Numbered from the stretch's first letter, positions 12,400 through 25,476 are shown. The stretch: DNA of 64,000 nucleotides from Bathymodiolus brooksi (GCA_963680875.1 OY804582.1:52904646-52968645); one strand, 5' to 3'. Made by a program: numbers and translations. The notes: generated by a model not told the origin, from the letters alone.

Positions 12400-13703
12400 C
12401 AGGGCTTTCAATAAGTTATGAAGTTGCAGGCTATTTCCAAAAAGTAGGTGGAGAAATGGAGGCGCTCTTGTGCCCCGGCCAGTGGTTTGGAGACCGCAAA
12501 AACAATGTGTAAATCTATAAGCAGTCATGATTTTAATTATAGGCAGATGAACATTTATGAAATCTTTAGAACCTCAATCCTGACTGTTCAAGTGTGCAGG
12601 AAAAATATATAAAGAACTAACACCACTGACACAATGAGTGCAGACTAAAAATAGCAGTGTACATGTATATCATCATTTAATTGGCCCTACCGTTTGTCGA
12701 GTTCCCATCAATGATCCAACAACACATTCTGAAATCAGTACACCTCAGCACATTTTTAGGCATTTAACAAACTTAAGATCATTGTATGATGTTTTAAAAA
12801 GAAGTAGTTTCTTTTAACAGAAACTTGACAGAAAAGACAAATACGTAATGATCGACACTAACTTTTTACACATTTTTTTTTCAAAAGATTTTACCCAAGG
12901 CAGAGAATAATTGAACTGTAAGAAAACTTATTTCATCAAAACAAATCATAAATCATCTCTTTTGGAGGCTTTGATAAGCCAGTGGCTTAGATCGGCCTGT
13001 TTTAGTTTTGCCATGATGTTGCGCAACTGGTACATGTACTCTGATAGTTGCATTGTCCTTAATGGAATAAATAAGACTGGGATACAGTCCTAAACAAATC
13101 TCTCGACCAATGAAAAAATGTGTATTAAACAGTATATCGGAAAACTTATTTCAGGAAGTAAAATAATCTATAAATAAAGTGCCATAAATATAGATTTATT
13201 ATCGAAACATTGCAACAATTGACATGATTGAAATAAAATTTCATATTTGTTTTTGTTTTTGTTTTTGTTTTAATTTTTCAACAAAATAGCCGGCGGCCTT
13301 TCTCTAAATAAACAGAAAATCGCCGACTACTGGCTTCTATTGAAAGCCCTGTATAATGGCCTGTTTTAGTTTTGCCATGATGTTGCGCAACTGGTACATG
13401 TACTCTGATAGTTGCATTGTCCTTAATGGAATAAATAAGACTGGGATACAGTCCTAAACAAATCTCTCGACCAATGAAAAAATGCGTATTAAACAGTATA
13501 TCGGAAAACTTACTTCAGGAAGTAAAATAATCTATAAATAAAGTGCCATAAATATAGATTTATTATCGAAACATTGCAATAATTGACATGATTGAAATAA
13601 AATTTCATATTTGTTTTTCTTTAAATTTTTCAACAAAATAGCCGGCGGCCTTTCTCTAAATAAACAGAAAATCGCCGACTACCGGCTTCTATTGAAAGCC
13701 CTG
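12400..13703. mobile_element. Inverted-repeat DNA element with hAT-like ends and an internal tandem duplication
   Basis: The left end CAGGGCTTTCAATA and the right end TATTGAAAGCCCTG are inverted repeats. CAGGG...CCCTG ends are common in hAT-type elements. Both flanks contain ATAAT, but not in exact register. The right part is duplicated: 12994-13357 is repeated at 13358-13703 with few differences, mainly a shorter TTTTTG run in the second copy. I see no transposase frame, so it is probably non-autonomous. Confidence 0.75.
12994..13703. repeat. 364-bp tandem duplication at the right end of the inverted-repeat element
   Basis: GGCCTGTTTTAGTTTTGCC starts at 12994 and again at 13358. Both copies contain the same GCGCAACTGGTACATGTAC and GCCGGCGGCCTTTC blocks and end in GAAAGCCCTG. 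The second copy has lost part of a GTTTTT microsatellite. Confidence 0.92.
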
Positions 13704-13937
13704 TATAATGGCAAATCACAAAGTTGTTGTTGATAATTAATGTGCACCTCCTATTTTATTTTCCGATCCAAATGATTTTTATTGTTTCCCGTGTCAAATG
13801 ATGGATAAGAGACAGTGGCCATCCCTATCCACAAATTATCTGAAACCAGTGATTAATGTATTTAAATGAAACCTTCAATGGATTTAATAATGTTATTGTG
13901 CATCTCAAATTTTATTTTTTCATCTCAGTAATTTATT

Positions 13938-14459
13938 AAGTCTCCCAAACAACGTTTGGAGACTTATTGTTTTTGCTCCGTTTCTTATTATTATTATTCT
14001 TATTCTTATTATTCTCCTTTCTTTCCGTGCACCATGAACTTGTCCACGGCAGATCTCAGGAACTACAGGACAGAATTTCATGAAACTTGGTGCAGTTATA
14101 GATATATGTTTCTAGTTGATCCTAAAGTTTTCAGATTTGTGGTAAAGGGGGTCAAAGCCATATTTTTGGGGGTTCAAAGGGGGTGGAGGTTACTATAGAA
14201 TTCTATGGGAAACTTGAAATTTCGTACATTAATGTTGATAACTTCTAACTGGATAATGATAGAGACATAAATTTTGACATAATGATAGGTCACCATTAGA
14301 GGAGCAATTCTGCGTTTTCAAAATTTTCAAGATGTCTGCCATTTTAAAAATGGCTGCCAAAACACGGCATAAAAATGGGGGGTAAAAATTCAACATTGTC
14401 CGATATCATCAAAATTTGATATGTGGGTAGATAGTGTCAGTGGCCGGTTTGGGAGACTT
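13938..14459. mobile_element. Short inverted-repeat element (MITE-like)
   Basis: Begins AAGTCTCCCAAAC and ends GTTTGGGAGACTT, a perfect 13-bp terminal inverted repeat. The interior holds a TTATTATTATTC microsatellite and no convincing frame. Confidence 0.75.
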
Positions 14460-14540
14460 CATAATCGCTAGATTATAATCATATCTTGTTTTCACCTTCC
14501 CTTAGCAACTATTTTTTTTCAGTAACATACGTTTGTATTT

Positions 14541-15278
14541 TATTATCCCCTCGCCAACGAAAGTTGCGAAGGGATATAGTAACGCTACCATCCGTCCTTC
14601 CGTAACATCCTTGTGAACACTCTAGAATCAACATCCTTCAATGGATTTTGACCAAACTTGGTACATGCTTAGTCCTTAAGAGAATCTGGAACCCTATTGA
14701 TTTTCAAGGTCATAAGTCAAAGTCACCGGGTCAAATTTTTGAGAGTATTCAGTATACACTTTGTCATTGCAAATTCTCCTACATGATTAATCAGAAGTTC
14801 ATGAAACTTTGTACATTGCAAGATCCTAATATGAAGATGTGCACATTAGTAGGATATCCCAGTCCATTGAGTTTTACCCCTGTTATGCTTCTTTGGACAT
14901 AGAAATTTTGAGACAATTCAGTATGCACTTTGTCATTGCAAATTCTCCTACATGCTTAATGAGATGTTTGTGAAACTTAGTACATTGCAAGATCCTAATA
15001 TGAAGATGTGCACATTAGTACCATATCCTAGTCCATTGAATTTTTCTAGAGTTATGCCCAAAACTATGCACTTGTACATCCTTAGATTCTAATGTGCAGT
15101 TATGTGCATTCAAACATAGAAATTCACCATTTGAACTTTTCTTTACGAAATATGGTTATTGGACTGATGGATCTTCACAAAATATGGTTATTTTCAAGGT
15201 CATATGTCAAAGGTCAAGGTCACCGGGTTAAACTTTTAGGCGAGGGGATATGCCACGCTTTGCGTTGCCCTTGTTCAA
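14541..15278. mobile_element. Dispersed repeat with CCCCTCGCC/GGCGAGGGG ends and an internal duplication
   Basis: The left side begins TATCCCCTCGCCAACG; the inverted GGCGAGGGGATA is at about 15239-15250. Two imperfect internal copies of about 165 bp share CACTTTGTCATTGCAAATTC and CATTGCAAGATCCTAATATG. The class is uncertain. Confidence 0.65.
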
Positions 15279-15911
15279 GTAGGCATGCATCTAACAACTC
15301 TACAGAAACATGTGAAAGGTTGAACTCCTTAAAATGATGTGAAAGAGAGGGGTATGTGACTCACAGGTCACTCTACCTATCCTTTATATATATATGCTAG
15401 TGTTAAGTAGATGGAAAATTTAAATACGAAGGCAATACCTGGTCTTATATTAATTTTACCCCAATTTTTATAGCCACCACCCCCCCCCTCCCATCACCCT
15501 ATTTTCTCTATTATCTCTTATTTACTTCTAGCTTATGCCTATGAAAAGAATGTTTAAACAGTGATGGTCAACAATTCCACCAATCTCAACAAAACAAACA
15601 ATTACCTCTCACTCAACTCATTGAACAACATAAAATGATCTTGCCATTGGGAAATCAGGTCCTAGCTTGGGACAGGCACAACAATATGGAGGAGAGAAAC
15701 TAGTTAATGGTATCCCAACCCTCCCCCACTTGATAAATTTGATCTCCAATGGCAATACAAATATAAACAAATGATAAAAAACCTCTACATATTTGCTTCC
15801 ATTCAAAAATGAGATTAAAATTGTCTGAATGTAGCTTTTATAAAATATTCAATAAATCAATATGTTATAAGATTGATATTTACTAATAACGTCAATAAAA
15901 ATCTATTTCAG
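15279..15911. other. Intron remainder before exon 6
   Basis: Contains a short poly-C run near 15480 and AT-rich sequence up to the TATTTCAG acceptor. Nothing else recognised. Confidence 0.6.
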
Positions 15912-16019
15912 CACATGATATCTGTAATGGTAAACATTGTGCCATGAATGCTGTCTGTGAAAACGACCAATGTTTATGTAGACCTGGATATTGTGGAGAT
16001 GGCTACATTAGATGTGACC
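15912..16019 (+). CDS. EGF exon 6 (class B), 108 bp
   Basis: Flanked by TATTTCAG and GTGAGT. Starts HDICNGKHCAMNAVC and ends RPGYCGDGYIRCD. It has seven cysteines: the usual aromatic or histidine in the terminal turn is replaced by Cys (GYCGDG). Confidence 0.91.
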
Positions 16020-16214
16020 GTGAGTTTTTTTTATGTGCTATACGTTTGTGACATTTCACTGTGAAGAATTGGTCTGTCATACAAGTTCTTGTTTAATTTG
16101 TCAAATACTGGTTACCAAATTCTGTGTCAACTTGAAGATTTATTGTGCTGCTGATTGCTTCGCCACAATAAGTGGTGATATTGAGTATTTGAATGTTTAA
16201 ATGGCGATTTTGGG

Positions 16215-16458
16215 TTAGGGTTACAGTTATGGTGTTTAGTGCCACTTTCAACAATATTTCAGTTATCGTGGCGGTCAGTTTTGTTGGTGGAGAAAACCAC
16301 CGACCTGCTGTATGTCACTGACCAACTTTATCACATAATGTTGTATCAAGTAGACCTCACCTGAGCAGGATTCAAGCTCACAACTTAAGTGATGATAGGC
16401 ACAGATTGCATAGGTAGTTGTAAATCCAACTACCATATGATCACAACCACGATGGCCC
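16215..16458 (-). mobile_element. Family 1 SINE, nearly full length
   Basis: Plus-strand order: GTGCCACTTTCAACAATATT (tail), GGTCAGTTTTGTTGGTGG, CACATAATGTTGTATCAAG, GATTCAAGCTCACAAC (diverged B-box), GGTAGTTGTAAATCCAACTA (A-box side), then CACGATGGCCCC. Confidence 0.82.
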
Positions 16459-16909
16459 CTCTGTTGATTTTGGATTATATCGACGGGTAAATATGTAAAT
16501 TTAAGTGAATACAATATGCATTACCCGGAACATATTTTTTTGTCAGCTGGTTCCAACCACCAAGGACAATATAAAGAACCTTTTCCTTCAATCTGACATT
16601 GTGAAGATAATTTGTAAATAAAATTATAAAAAAACAATTTAACTTGTTTTGATTTTCATTCCATTTCATAACTGTAAAAAATTTGAATTATCATTACTTT
16701 TGGTGATTCCAATAAACAGCATCTTTTGGGGTGAAAATGGGTGGTAGGACAATATAGTTAAAATAGTGTTTGTAGGAAATTTTCAAAGTTGTATAGGTGA
16801 AGAGTGAAAAAAATAATTCTGGTAGATTGGCAAGGAAGGTCACTTTGTAGATGTCCTTTGGCACATATATCCTGTAAAATGTATGTACATATATCTTATT
16901 TATTTTCAG

Positions 16910-17011
16910 CTCTGTGTAATGGGAGAAAATGTGTTGAAAATGCATACTGTTACAAAGACACATGCCAATGTAATGATGGTTTCCATGGAAATGGTTATAT
17001 TAAATGTGAAA
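16910..17011 (+). CDS. EGF exon 7 (class A), 102 bp, with a transposon just inside its intron
   Basis: Flanked by TTTTCAG and GTAAGT. Six cysteines; starts LCNGRKCVENAYC and ends NDGFHGNGYIKCE. A TA-flanked inverted-repeat element begins at 17019, so only seven intron bases (GTAAGTA) separate exon from insertion. The donor consensus is intact. Confidence 0.92.
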
Positions 17012-17018
17012 GTAAGTA

Positions 17019-17956
17019 CAGTTGACTCTCATTGTCTCGAACTCGGTTGAGTCAAGTTTTTATCGAAGTCCCGAACTTCGTTGTGTATAAATATATATAA
17101 TTTGACTCCTGTTGAGTCGAATTCGGATGAGTCGAAATTTCGGTTGTCTCGAATAAAAGTTTTGGTCCCGAGATGTAGAAAGCCATATTATTTACATTCG
17201 TTAAGTCAAATTTACCTGTCAAAACATGTGTATTACCTTGGGATTAAAATCGGATCACAGGTGAAACATTCAGTCATTGACTTTAACATTTTTACCTTAG
17301 GTTATTTCACATGTTTATTTCACAATCTGTCAAATTAATTAGTGATAATATTTGAATTGGCATGGTATTATGACACAGGTTAGATGTGTACAATAAAAAA
17401 TTATCGATTCATAATAAGTGCGCTTGGGTCGGCATACATCAATGATTATGAAAAGTACACAAAGGAAGCGTTTTATCTATTGAATTATTTGTCGGAAATT
17501 AATTTTGATTAAAGAAGAATAGTTTTCTTCTACACTTTATTGAATAATAAAAACACACAATTTATTGTAAATAAACAGTGTTGTACAAAGAAAAATACGT
17601 CATGATGGGTGAAGTTTAATGACAATGCAACAGCTGAAAAACATAAACAAAACAGATAAACATATTCATACACACAAAAAAAGATATCTAGAAGTTATCA
17701 GTCATTCCACAAGATTCAAAGAATTTAACAGAGAGGAAAAAACAGCAAAAAAAACATCGAATATGTTTAAAATCGTTCCGAGAATAGGGACATGAGATGC
17801 TGGTTTTAGCTCTTCAAAATTTCGCTCGAGTTGTCTCCCTTTCATTGTTAAACAAACTACACTTCCGGTATTTTCGTAACTCCTCTTGAGTCGAACTATG
17901 GTGGATTCAAATTTTGTTCATGGTCCCATCGAATTTGAGATAACGAGAGTCAACTG
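17019..17956. mobile_element. Inverted-repeat DNA element with TA target duplication
   Basis: Left end CAGTTGACTCTCATTGTCTC; right end GATAACGAGAGTCAACTG, its inverted counterpart. TA lies directly outside both ends (17017-17018 and 17957-17958), as for Tc1/mariner/pogo-type insertions. It is 938 bp with no intact transposase frame, so probably a non-autonomous derivative. Confidence 0.85.
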
Positions 17957-18341
17957 TATATTAAACCTTTAATGTAGGCTTATGGTTCCGATGTACAATT
18001 ATTTTGCAATTTACAATAATTAAGGAGTTCATGAAAAGGATATATTATATCTTGGTTAGGGTTGCATGCCTGTAGCAAGAAATTTTAAAGAGAGGTTCCG
18101 TTAGAAATAGTCATCCGACGGGTTCAAAACCCAGACTGTAATAGTCATAGTTCAATGGAAATCATGATTTTAATAAATAGTCATAGTTCCTCCGAAATGA
18201 CAACCTTCAAAGTGCTTCTTTGTATTCAAGGAGTGATCGAAAACAACAATCAATCTAGTTTTAGCATCCACATTACAGACAGGTTCCTCAGATATATTGC
18301 ATTGCAAACCCCTTATATTGTTGTTACTGTTCTAAATCAGA

Positions 18342-18440
18342 ATTGAGGGTTAGAGGTTATAGTGTTATTGCCACTTTCAACAATATTTCAGTTGTTATAT
18401 CATGGTGGTCAGTTTTATTGGTGGAGGAATCAGAATTAAT
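18342..18440 (-). mobile_element. Family 1 SINE tail fragment
   Basis: Contains GTGTTATTGCCACTTTCAAC through GTCAGTTTTATTGGTGGAGG, the tail end of family 1 only. Confidence 0.75.
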
Positions 18441-18574
18441 TCTACTGTTATCGGTATATGACAAATGACTAAAATCTAATAATAACAGATTTTCTATTCA
18501 CTACTAAACAGTATTAAATCTTTGTTGCAATGATTTTGTTTTTTTAATTTTGTGTGTGTGTTTTTTTTTTGCAG

Positions 18575-18682
18575 CACAAGATATATGTGGAGGGAAACAA
18601 TGTGCTCCTAATGCTAAATGTGTGAATTTCCAGTGTGTATGTAAAGATGGTTATGTAGGATCTGGATATTCTGAATGTGAGG
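18575..18682 (+). CDS. EGF exon 8 (class B), 108 bp, origin of the 46-bp donor array
   Basis: The acceptor is TTTTTTTGCAG and the donor GTATGT. Six cysteines; starts QDICGGKQCAPNAKC, has the class B loop CVNFQC, and ends KDGYVGSGYSECE. Inside the exon, the codons for the Cys4-Cys5 region read GTATGTAAAG, the same ten bases as the splice donor. The sequence from there to the exon end is the unit repeated downstream. Confidence 0.92.
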
Positions 18683-21600
18683 GTATGTAAAGATGGTTAT
18701 GTAGGATCTGGATATTCTGAATGTGAGGGTATGTAAAGATGGTTATGTAGGATCTAGATATTCTGAATGTGAGGGTATGTAAAGATGGTTATGTAGGATC
18801 TAGATATTCTGAATGTGAGGGTATGTAAAGATGGTTATGTAGGATCTGGATATTCTGAATGTGAGGGTATGTAAAGATGGTTATGTAGGATCTGGATATT
18901 CTGAATGTGAGGGTATGTAAAGATGGTTATGTAGGATCTAGATATTCTGAATGTGAGGGTATGTAAAGATGGTTATGTAGGATCTGGATATTCTGAATGT
19001 GAGGGTATGTAAAGATGGTTATGTAGGATCTGGATATTCTGAATGTGAGGGTATGTAAAGATGGTTATGTAGGATCTAGATATTCTGAATGTGAGGGTAT
19101 GTAAAGATGGTTATGTAGGATCTAGATATTCTGAATGTGAGGGTATGTAAAGATGGTTATGTAGGATCTAGATATTCTGAATGTGAGGGTATGTAAAGAT
19201 GGTTATGTAGGATCTAGATATTCTGAATGTGAGGGTATGTAAAGATGGTTATGTAGGATCTGGATATTCTGAATGTGAGGGTATGTAAAGATGGTTATGT
19301 AGGATCTGGATATTCTGAATGTGAGGGTATGTAAAGATGGTTATGTAGGATCTAGATATTCTGAATGTGAGGGTATGTAAAGATGGTTATGTAGGATCTA
19401 GATATTCTGAATGTGAGGGTATGTAAAGATGGTTATGTAGGATCTAGATATTCTGAATGTGAGGGTATGTAAAGATGGTTATGTAGGATCTAGATATTCT
19501 GAATGTGAGGGTATGTAAAGATGGTTATGTAGGATCTAGATATTCTGAATGTGAGGGTATGTAAAGATGGTTATGTAGGATCTGGATATTCTGAATGTGA
19601 GGGTATGTAAAGATGGTTATGTAGGATCTAGATATTCTGAATGTGAGGGTATGTAAAGATGGTTATGTAGGATCTAGATATTCTGAATGTGAGGGTATGT
19701 AAAGATGGTTATGTAGGATCTGGATATTCTGAATGTGAGGGTATGTAAAGATGGTTATGTAGGATCTAGATATTCTGAATGTGAGGGTATGTAAAGATGG
19801 TTATGTAGGATCTGGATATTCTGAATGTGAGGGTATGTAAAGATGGTTATGTAGGATCTAGATATTCTGAATGTGAGGGTATGTAAAGATGGTTATGTAG
19901 GATCTAGATATTCTGAATGTGAGGGTATGTAAAGATGGTTATGTAGGATCTGGATATTCTGAATGTGAGGGTATGTAAAGATGGTTATGTAGGATCTGGA
20001 TATTCTGAATGTGAGGGTATGTAAAGATGGTTATGTAGGATCTAGATATTCTGAATGTGAGGGTATGTAAAGATGGTTATGTAGGATCTAGATATTCTGA
20101 ATGTGAGGGTATGTAAAGATGGTTATGTAGGATCTGTATATTCTGAATGTGAGGGTATGTAAAGATGGTTATGTAGGATCTAGATATTCTGAATGTGAGG
20201 GTATGTAAAGATGGTTATGTAGGATCTAGATATTCTGAATGTGAGGGTATGTAAAGATGGTTATGTAGGATCTAGATATTCTGAATGTGAGGGTATGTAA
20301 AGATGGTTATGTAGGATCTAGATATTCTGAATGTGAGGGTATGTAAAGATGGTTATGTAGGATCTGGATATTCTGAATGTGAGGGTATGTAAAGATGGTT
20401 ATGTAGGATCTAGATATTCTGAATGTGAGGGTATGTAAAGATGGTTATGTAGGATCTAGATATTCTGAATGTGAGGGTATGTAAAGATGGTTATGTAGGA
20501 TCTGAATGTGAGGGTATGTAAAGATGGTTATGTAGGATCTGGATATTCTGAATGTGAGGGTATGTAAAGATGGTTATGTAGGATCTGTATATTCTGAATG
20601 TGAGGGTATGTAAAGATGGTTATGTAGGATCTAGATATTCTGAATGTGAGGGTATGTAAAGATGGTTATGTAGGATCTGGATATTCTGAATGTGAGGGTA
20701 TGTAAAGATGGTTATGTAGGATCTAGATATTCTGAATGTGAGGGTATGTAAAGATGGTTATGTAGGATCTAGATATTCTGAATGTGAGGGTATGTAAAGA
20801 TGGTTATGTAGGATCTAGATATTCTGAATGTGAGGGTATGTAAAGATGGTTATGTAGGATCTAGATATTCTGAATGTGAGGGTATGTAAAGATGGTTATG
20901 TAGGATCTGGATATTCTGAATGTGAGGGTATGTAAAGATGGTTATGTAGGATCTAGATATTCTGAATGTGAGGGTATGTAAAGATGGTTATGTAGGATCT
21001 AGATATTCTGAATGTGAGGGTATGTAAAGATGGTTATGTAGGATCTGGATATTCTGAATGTGAGGGTATGTAAAGATGGTTATGTAGGATCTGGATATTC
21101 TGAATGTGAGGGTATGTAAAGATGGTTATGTAGGATCTGTATATTCTGAATGTGAGGGTATGTAAAGATGGTTATGTAGGATCTAGATATTCTGAATGTG
21201 AGGGTATGTAAAGATGGTTATGTAGGATCTGGATATTCTGAATGTGAGGGTATGTAAAGATGGTTATGTAGGATCTAGATATTCTGAATGTGAGGGTATG
21301 TAAAGATGGTTATGTAGGATCTGAATGTGAGGGGATATGTAAAGATGGTTATGTAGGATCTGAATGTGAGGGTATGTAAAGATGGTTATGTAGGATCTGG
21401 ATATTCTGAATGTGAGGGTATGTAAAGATGGTTATGTAGGATCTGGATATTCTGAATGTGAGGGTATGTAAAGATGGTTATGTAGGATCTAGATATTCTG
21501 AATGTGAGGGTATGTAAAGATGGTTATGTAGGATCTGAATGTGAGGGTATGTAAAGATGGTTATGTAGGATCTGAATGTGAGGGTATGTAAAGATGGTTA

Positions 21601-23522
21601 TGTAGGATCTGGATATTCTGAATGTGAGGGTATGTAAAGATGGTTATGTAGGATCTAGATATTCTGAATGTGAGGGTATGTAAAGATTGTTATGTAGGAT
21701 CTAGATATTCTGAATGTGAGGGTATGTAAAGATGGTTATGTAGGATCTGGATATTCTGAATGTGAGGGTATGTAAAGATGGTTATGTAGGATCTAGATAT
21801 TCTGAATGTGAGGGTATGTAAAGATTGTTATGTAGGATCTGGATATTCTGAATGTGAGGGTATGTAAAGATGGTTATGTAGGATCTGGATATTCTGAATG
21901 TGAGGGTATGTAAAGATGGTTATGTAGGATCTGGATATTCTGAATGTGAGGGTATGTAAAGATGGTTATGTAGGATCTAGATATTCTGAATGTGAGGGTA
22001 TGTAAAGATGGTTATGTAGGATCTGGATATTCTGAATGTGAGGGTATGTAAAGATGGTTATGTAGGATCTAGATATTCTGAATGTGAGTGTATGTAAAGA
22101 TGGTTATGTAGGATCTAGATATTCTGAATGTGAGGGTATGTAAAGATGGTTATGTAGGATCTGGATATTCTGAATGTGAGGGTATGTAAAGATGGTTATG
22201 TAGGATCTGGATATTCTGAATGTGAGGGTATGTAAAGATGGTTATGTAGGATCTAGATATTCTGAATGTGAGGGTATGTAAAGATGGTTATGTAGGATCT
22301 GGATATTCTGAATGTGAGGGTATGTAAAGATGGTTATGTAGGATCTAGATATTCTGAATGTGAGTGTATGTAAAGATGGTTATGTAGGATCTAGATATTC
22401 TGAATGTGAGGGTATGTAAAGATGGTTATGTAGGATCTGGATATTCTGAATGTGAGGGTATGTAAAGATGGTTATGTAGGATCTAGATATTCTGAATGTG
22501 AGGGTATGTAAAGATGGTTATGTAGGATCTAGATATTCTGAATGTGAGGGTATGTAAAGATGGTTATGTAGGATCTGGATATTCTGAATGTGAGGGTATG
22601 TAAAGATGGTTATGTAGGATCTAGATATTCTGAATGTGAGGGTATGTAAAGATGGTTATGTAGGATCTAGATATTCTGAATGTGAGGGTATGTAAAGATT
22701 GTTATGTAGGATCTAGATATTCTGAATGTTAGGGTATGTAAAGATGGTTATGTAGGATCTGGATATTCTGAATGTGAGGGTATGTAAAGATGGTTATGTA
22801 GGATCTAGATATTCTGAATGTGAGGGTATGTAAAGATGGTTATGTAGGATCTGGATATTCTGAATGTGAGGGTATGTAAAGATGGTTATGTAGGATCTAG
22901 ATATTCTGAATGTGAGGGTATGTAAAGATGGTTATGTAGGATCTAGATATTCTGAATGTGAGGGTATGTAAAGATGGTTATGTAGGATCTGGATATTCTG
23001 AATGTGAGGGTATGTAAAGATGGTTATGTAGGATCTAGATATTCTGAATGTGAGGGTATGTAAAGATGGTTATGTAGGATCTGGATATTCTGAATGTGAG
23101 TGTATGTAAAGATGGTTATGTAGGATCTAGATATTCTGAATGTGAGGGTATGTAAAGATGGTTATGTAGGATCTGGATATTCTGAATGTGAGGGTATGTA
23201 AAGATGGTTATGTAGGATCTGTATATTCTGAATGTGAGGGTATGTAAAGATGGTTATGTAGGATCTAGATATTCTGAATGTGAGGGTATGTAAAGATGGT
23301 TATGTAGGATCTAGATATTCTGAATGTGAGGGTATGTAAAGATGGTTATGTAGGATCTAGATATTCTGAATGTGAGGGTATGTAAAGATGGTTATGTAGG
23401 ATCTAGATATTCTGAATGTGAGGGTATGTAAAGATGGTTATGTAGGATCTAGATATTCTGAATGTGAGGGTATGTAAAGATGGTTATGTAGGATCTGGAT
23501 ATTCTGAATGTAAGGGTATGTT
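18637..23522 (+). repeat. 46-bp tandem array of exon 8 tail plus splice donor, about 106 units
   Basis: The unit starts GTATGTAAAGATGGTTATGT and ends GAATGTGAGG. The first unit is the last 46 bp of exon 8. Two main variants alternate irregularly (GGATCTGGA or GGATCTAGA), and at least five units are 37 bp because nine bases are missing. From the exon 8 donor (18683) to the last one (23516) is 4,833 bp. Each unit offers the same GTATGT donor. If the first donor were not used, the frame would read GGT ATG TAA and stop. Because 46 is not a multiple of three there is no long open frame. Confidence 0.97.
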
Positions 23523-23999
23523 AGTGTAATGTGTGTGCAATCAACTGTTTCCTTCTCTGTTTGAATAAGTAATTTTATCTAACAATAAGTATGGGATTTA
23601 AACCATGGGATTTAAACCATGAGATACAAATCATTCTACCATAGTAGTATGAAGAGTTTGAAGATACCAATGTGAATCGAGATGTGCTTTAGTCGGAACG
23701 TCATCTGTTTGGAATATGGGGAAAACACCCATTACGTCTTTGTATGTAAATGTAGAATCCTGTTCATAGATTCTTTAAAATAATGTTTGAAACATTCAAG
23801 ATTTGTTTCATGTCACTACTCGACGGTATCATAGTGAGACGATTTACACATCTGACTCGACAGGATGCAAACATTAGTACTAACACAATATACATATAAT
23901 TTGAACCATTATAAGACTTGGTAATAGACATTCTTGCTTGTGTATGATATGTTTCAGAATAAAGAAATTATGGCACTATTTGCCAATTGTAAAAGTAAA

Positions 24000-24030
<31 letters not shown>

Positions 24031-24429
24031 TTTTTTTTTTTTTTAAACAAGTAATTATTATTTAAGACATTATTAAGACACCATACATAAGACTTTAAAT
24101 AAGTAGGTATATATAAGTAAAAACCATAATTTGAAAATGATTTGTCGTTTACCTCCCTTTTAGGCAAACATGGTGTTGTTCACATCAGGCAATCAGATAT
24201 ATTCTTATCAGGAAGACTTGCAGCAGAAATTAAGTTGTTCTAAAATTTCAGCTAGCTTAATAATTCACTATGTTTTACACTAAGAAGGCCGAAACTTTAA
24301 ATGTAAACGACTTTCTGTAAAGCATCAAATTTGTATGACATTCTCCTAAATTAGATATCTTTTCATTTGTTTTCATCAATTTGTTTTGGATGTACAATAC
24401 ATAATGATATAAAAACTGTTGAATTTCAG
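23523..24429. other. Intron remainder with poly-T tracts
   Basis: Unique AT-rich sequence. Contains two long T runs between 24000 and 24045 and nothing else recognised before the TTTCAG acceptor of exon 9. Confidence 0.6.
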
Positions 24430-24531
24430 AATTATGCAATAACAAAAAATGTGCCAAATATGCTGTATGTGTAAATGGACAGTGTCAGTGCAGAGATGGT
24501 TTCCATGGCAACCCTATGACTAGTTGTACTC
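24430..24531 (+). CDS. EGF exon 9 (class A), 102 bp
   Basis: Flanked by ATTTCAG and GTAAGT. Six cysteines; starts LCNNKKCAKYAVC and ends RDGFHGNPMTSCT. One of four class A exons with N-P or K-P instead of D/N-G in the last turn (also exons 15, 29 and 33). Confidence 0.92.
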
Positions 24532-24689
24532 GTAAGTATTGTTTCAATAGAATATAGAATTTATGTCTTTTATTGTTCAGAACATATTTTTCTTTCTTAT
24601 TATAACCCACACAACAAAGTTGATGATGGTATAATGTTTTTGACCCATTTATTTTTCCCAATACTTTGTCACCCAACTAGATCCCAATT

Positions 24690-24806
24690 CTTTGTATGGT
24701 TTTCTCTGGTTACTCTGGTTTCCTCCACCAATAAAACTGACCGCCATGATATAACTGAAATATTGTTGAAAGTGGCATTAAATACCATAACCCTAAATCC
24801 TAACCC
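24690..24806 (+). mobile_element. Family 1 SINE tail fragment
   Basis: Reads CTGGTTTCCTCCACCAATAA, then the tail CTGAAATATTGTTGAAAGTG and CATTAAATACCATAACCC. Confidence 0.78.
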
Positions 24807-25107
24807 AATTGTTTGTCACCCAAACTAGATAATTTATTTCTTATCAGAATTTCTTAAAATGTTTAGGGCAGCTTTCTATGACCACTACACATGTCAAATT
24901 TTGAATGAAAACAATTTTTAAAAAGTATGTTAAGGGAAAAACTTGTTTTATCTAAAAAAGAATGAGTATTTGAGATCTTGTCGCCTTACCATAGCATTCA
25001 TATTTAATTAGAATTTTTAAAGATTTTTATGGTGGCTTCTTTATTACCAAAGCTTGGATTAAGTGTGAAAAACAGGTATTTTACCATTCCTTTTATGTAC
25101 AATATCA

Positions 25108-25476
25108 AATGAGTGAATGATTGTTGTTTAATGCCAACTCAGCAATTTTTCAGCTATATCATGGCAAGAACAAGTTAATTTTCAATGAGATGATGATAAG
25201 GTCTGCTTTGTGCTAGACCAACATGCCTAGTTGGACTTTTATAGTGCTAGTTCATTGAAACAACAGTCCATGGATAGACACGTCACCCCACTCTGACACA
25301 TTATCCTTATTCCGAACCAACCAGTCTTTGTTCTTTCTTCTTAATGCTGCATGTATAGCGGAGAAGCAACAAATACCAATTTTATAATCTTAGAATTGAC
25401 CCGATCAGGGCTCGATTCCACAATCTACCACAATGGAGGCGAGCAAGCTAACCATTACACCACCGACATGGTTGAC
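25108..25476 (-). mobile_element. Family 2 SINE, nearly full length
   Basis: Starts GAGTGAATGATTGTTGTTTA and ends ACCATTACACCACCGACATG, the inverted tRNA-like head. A B-box-like GGGCTCGATTCC lies at about 25407 on the plus strand. Confidence 0.8.

Noticed and set aside
18637..23522. CRISPR-like regular array
   Set aside because: Units are head-to-tail with no unique spacers, derive from an exon, and the DNA is clearly animal.
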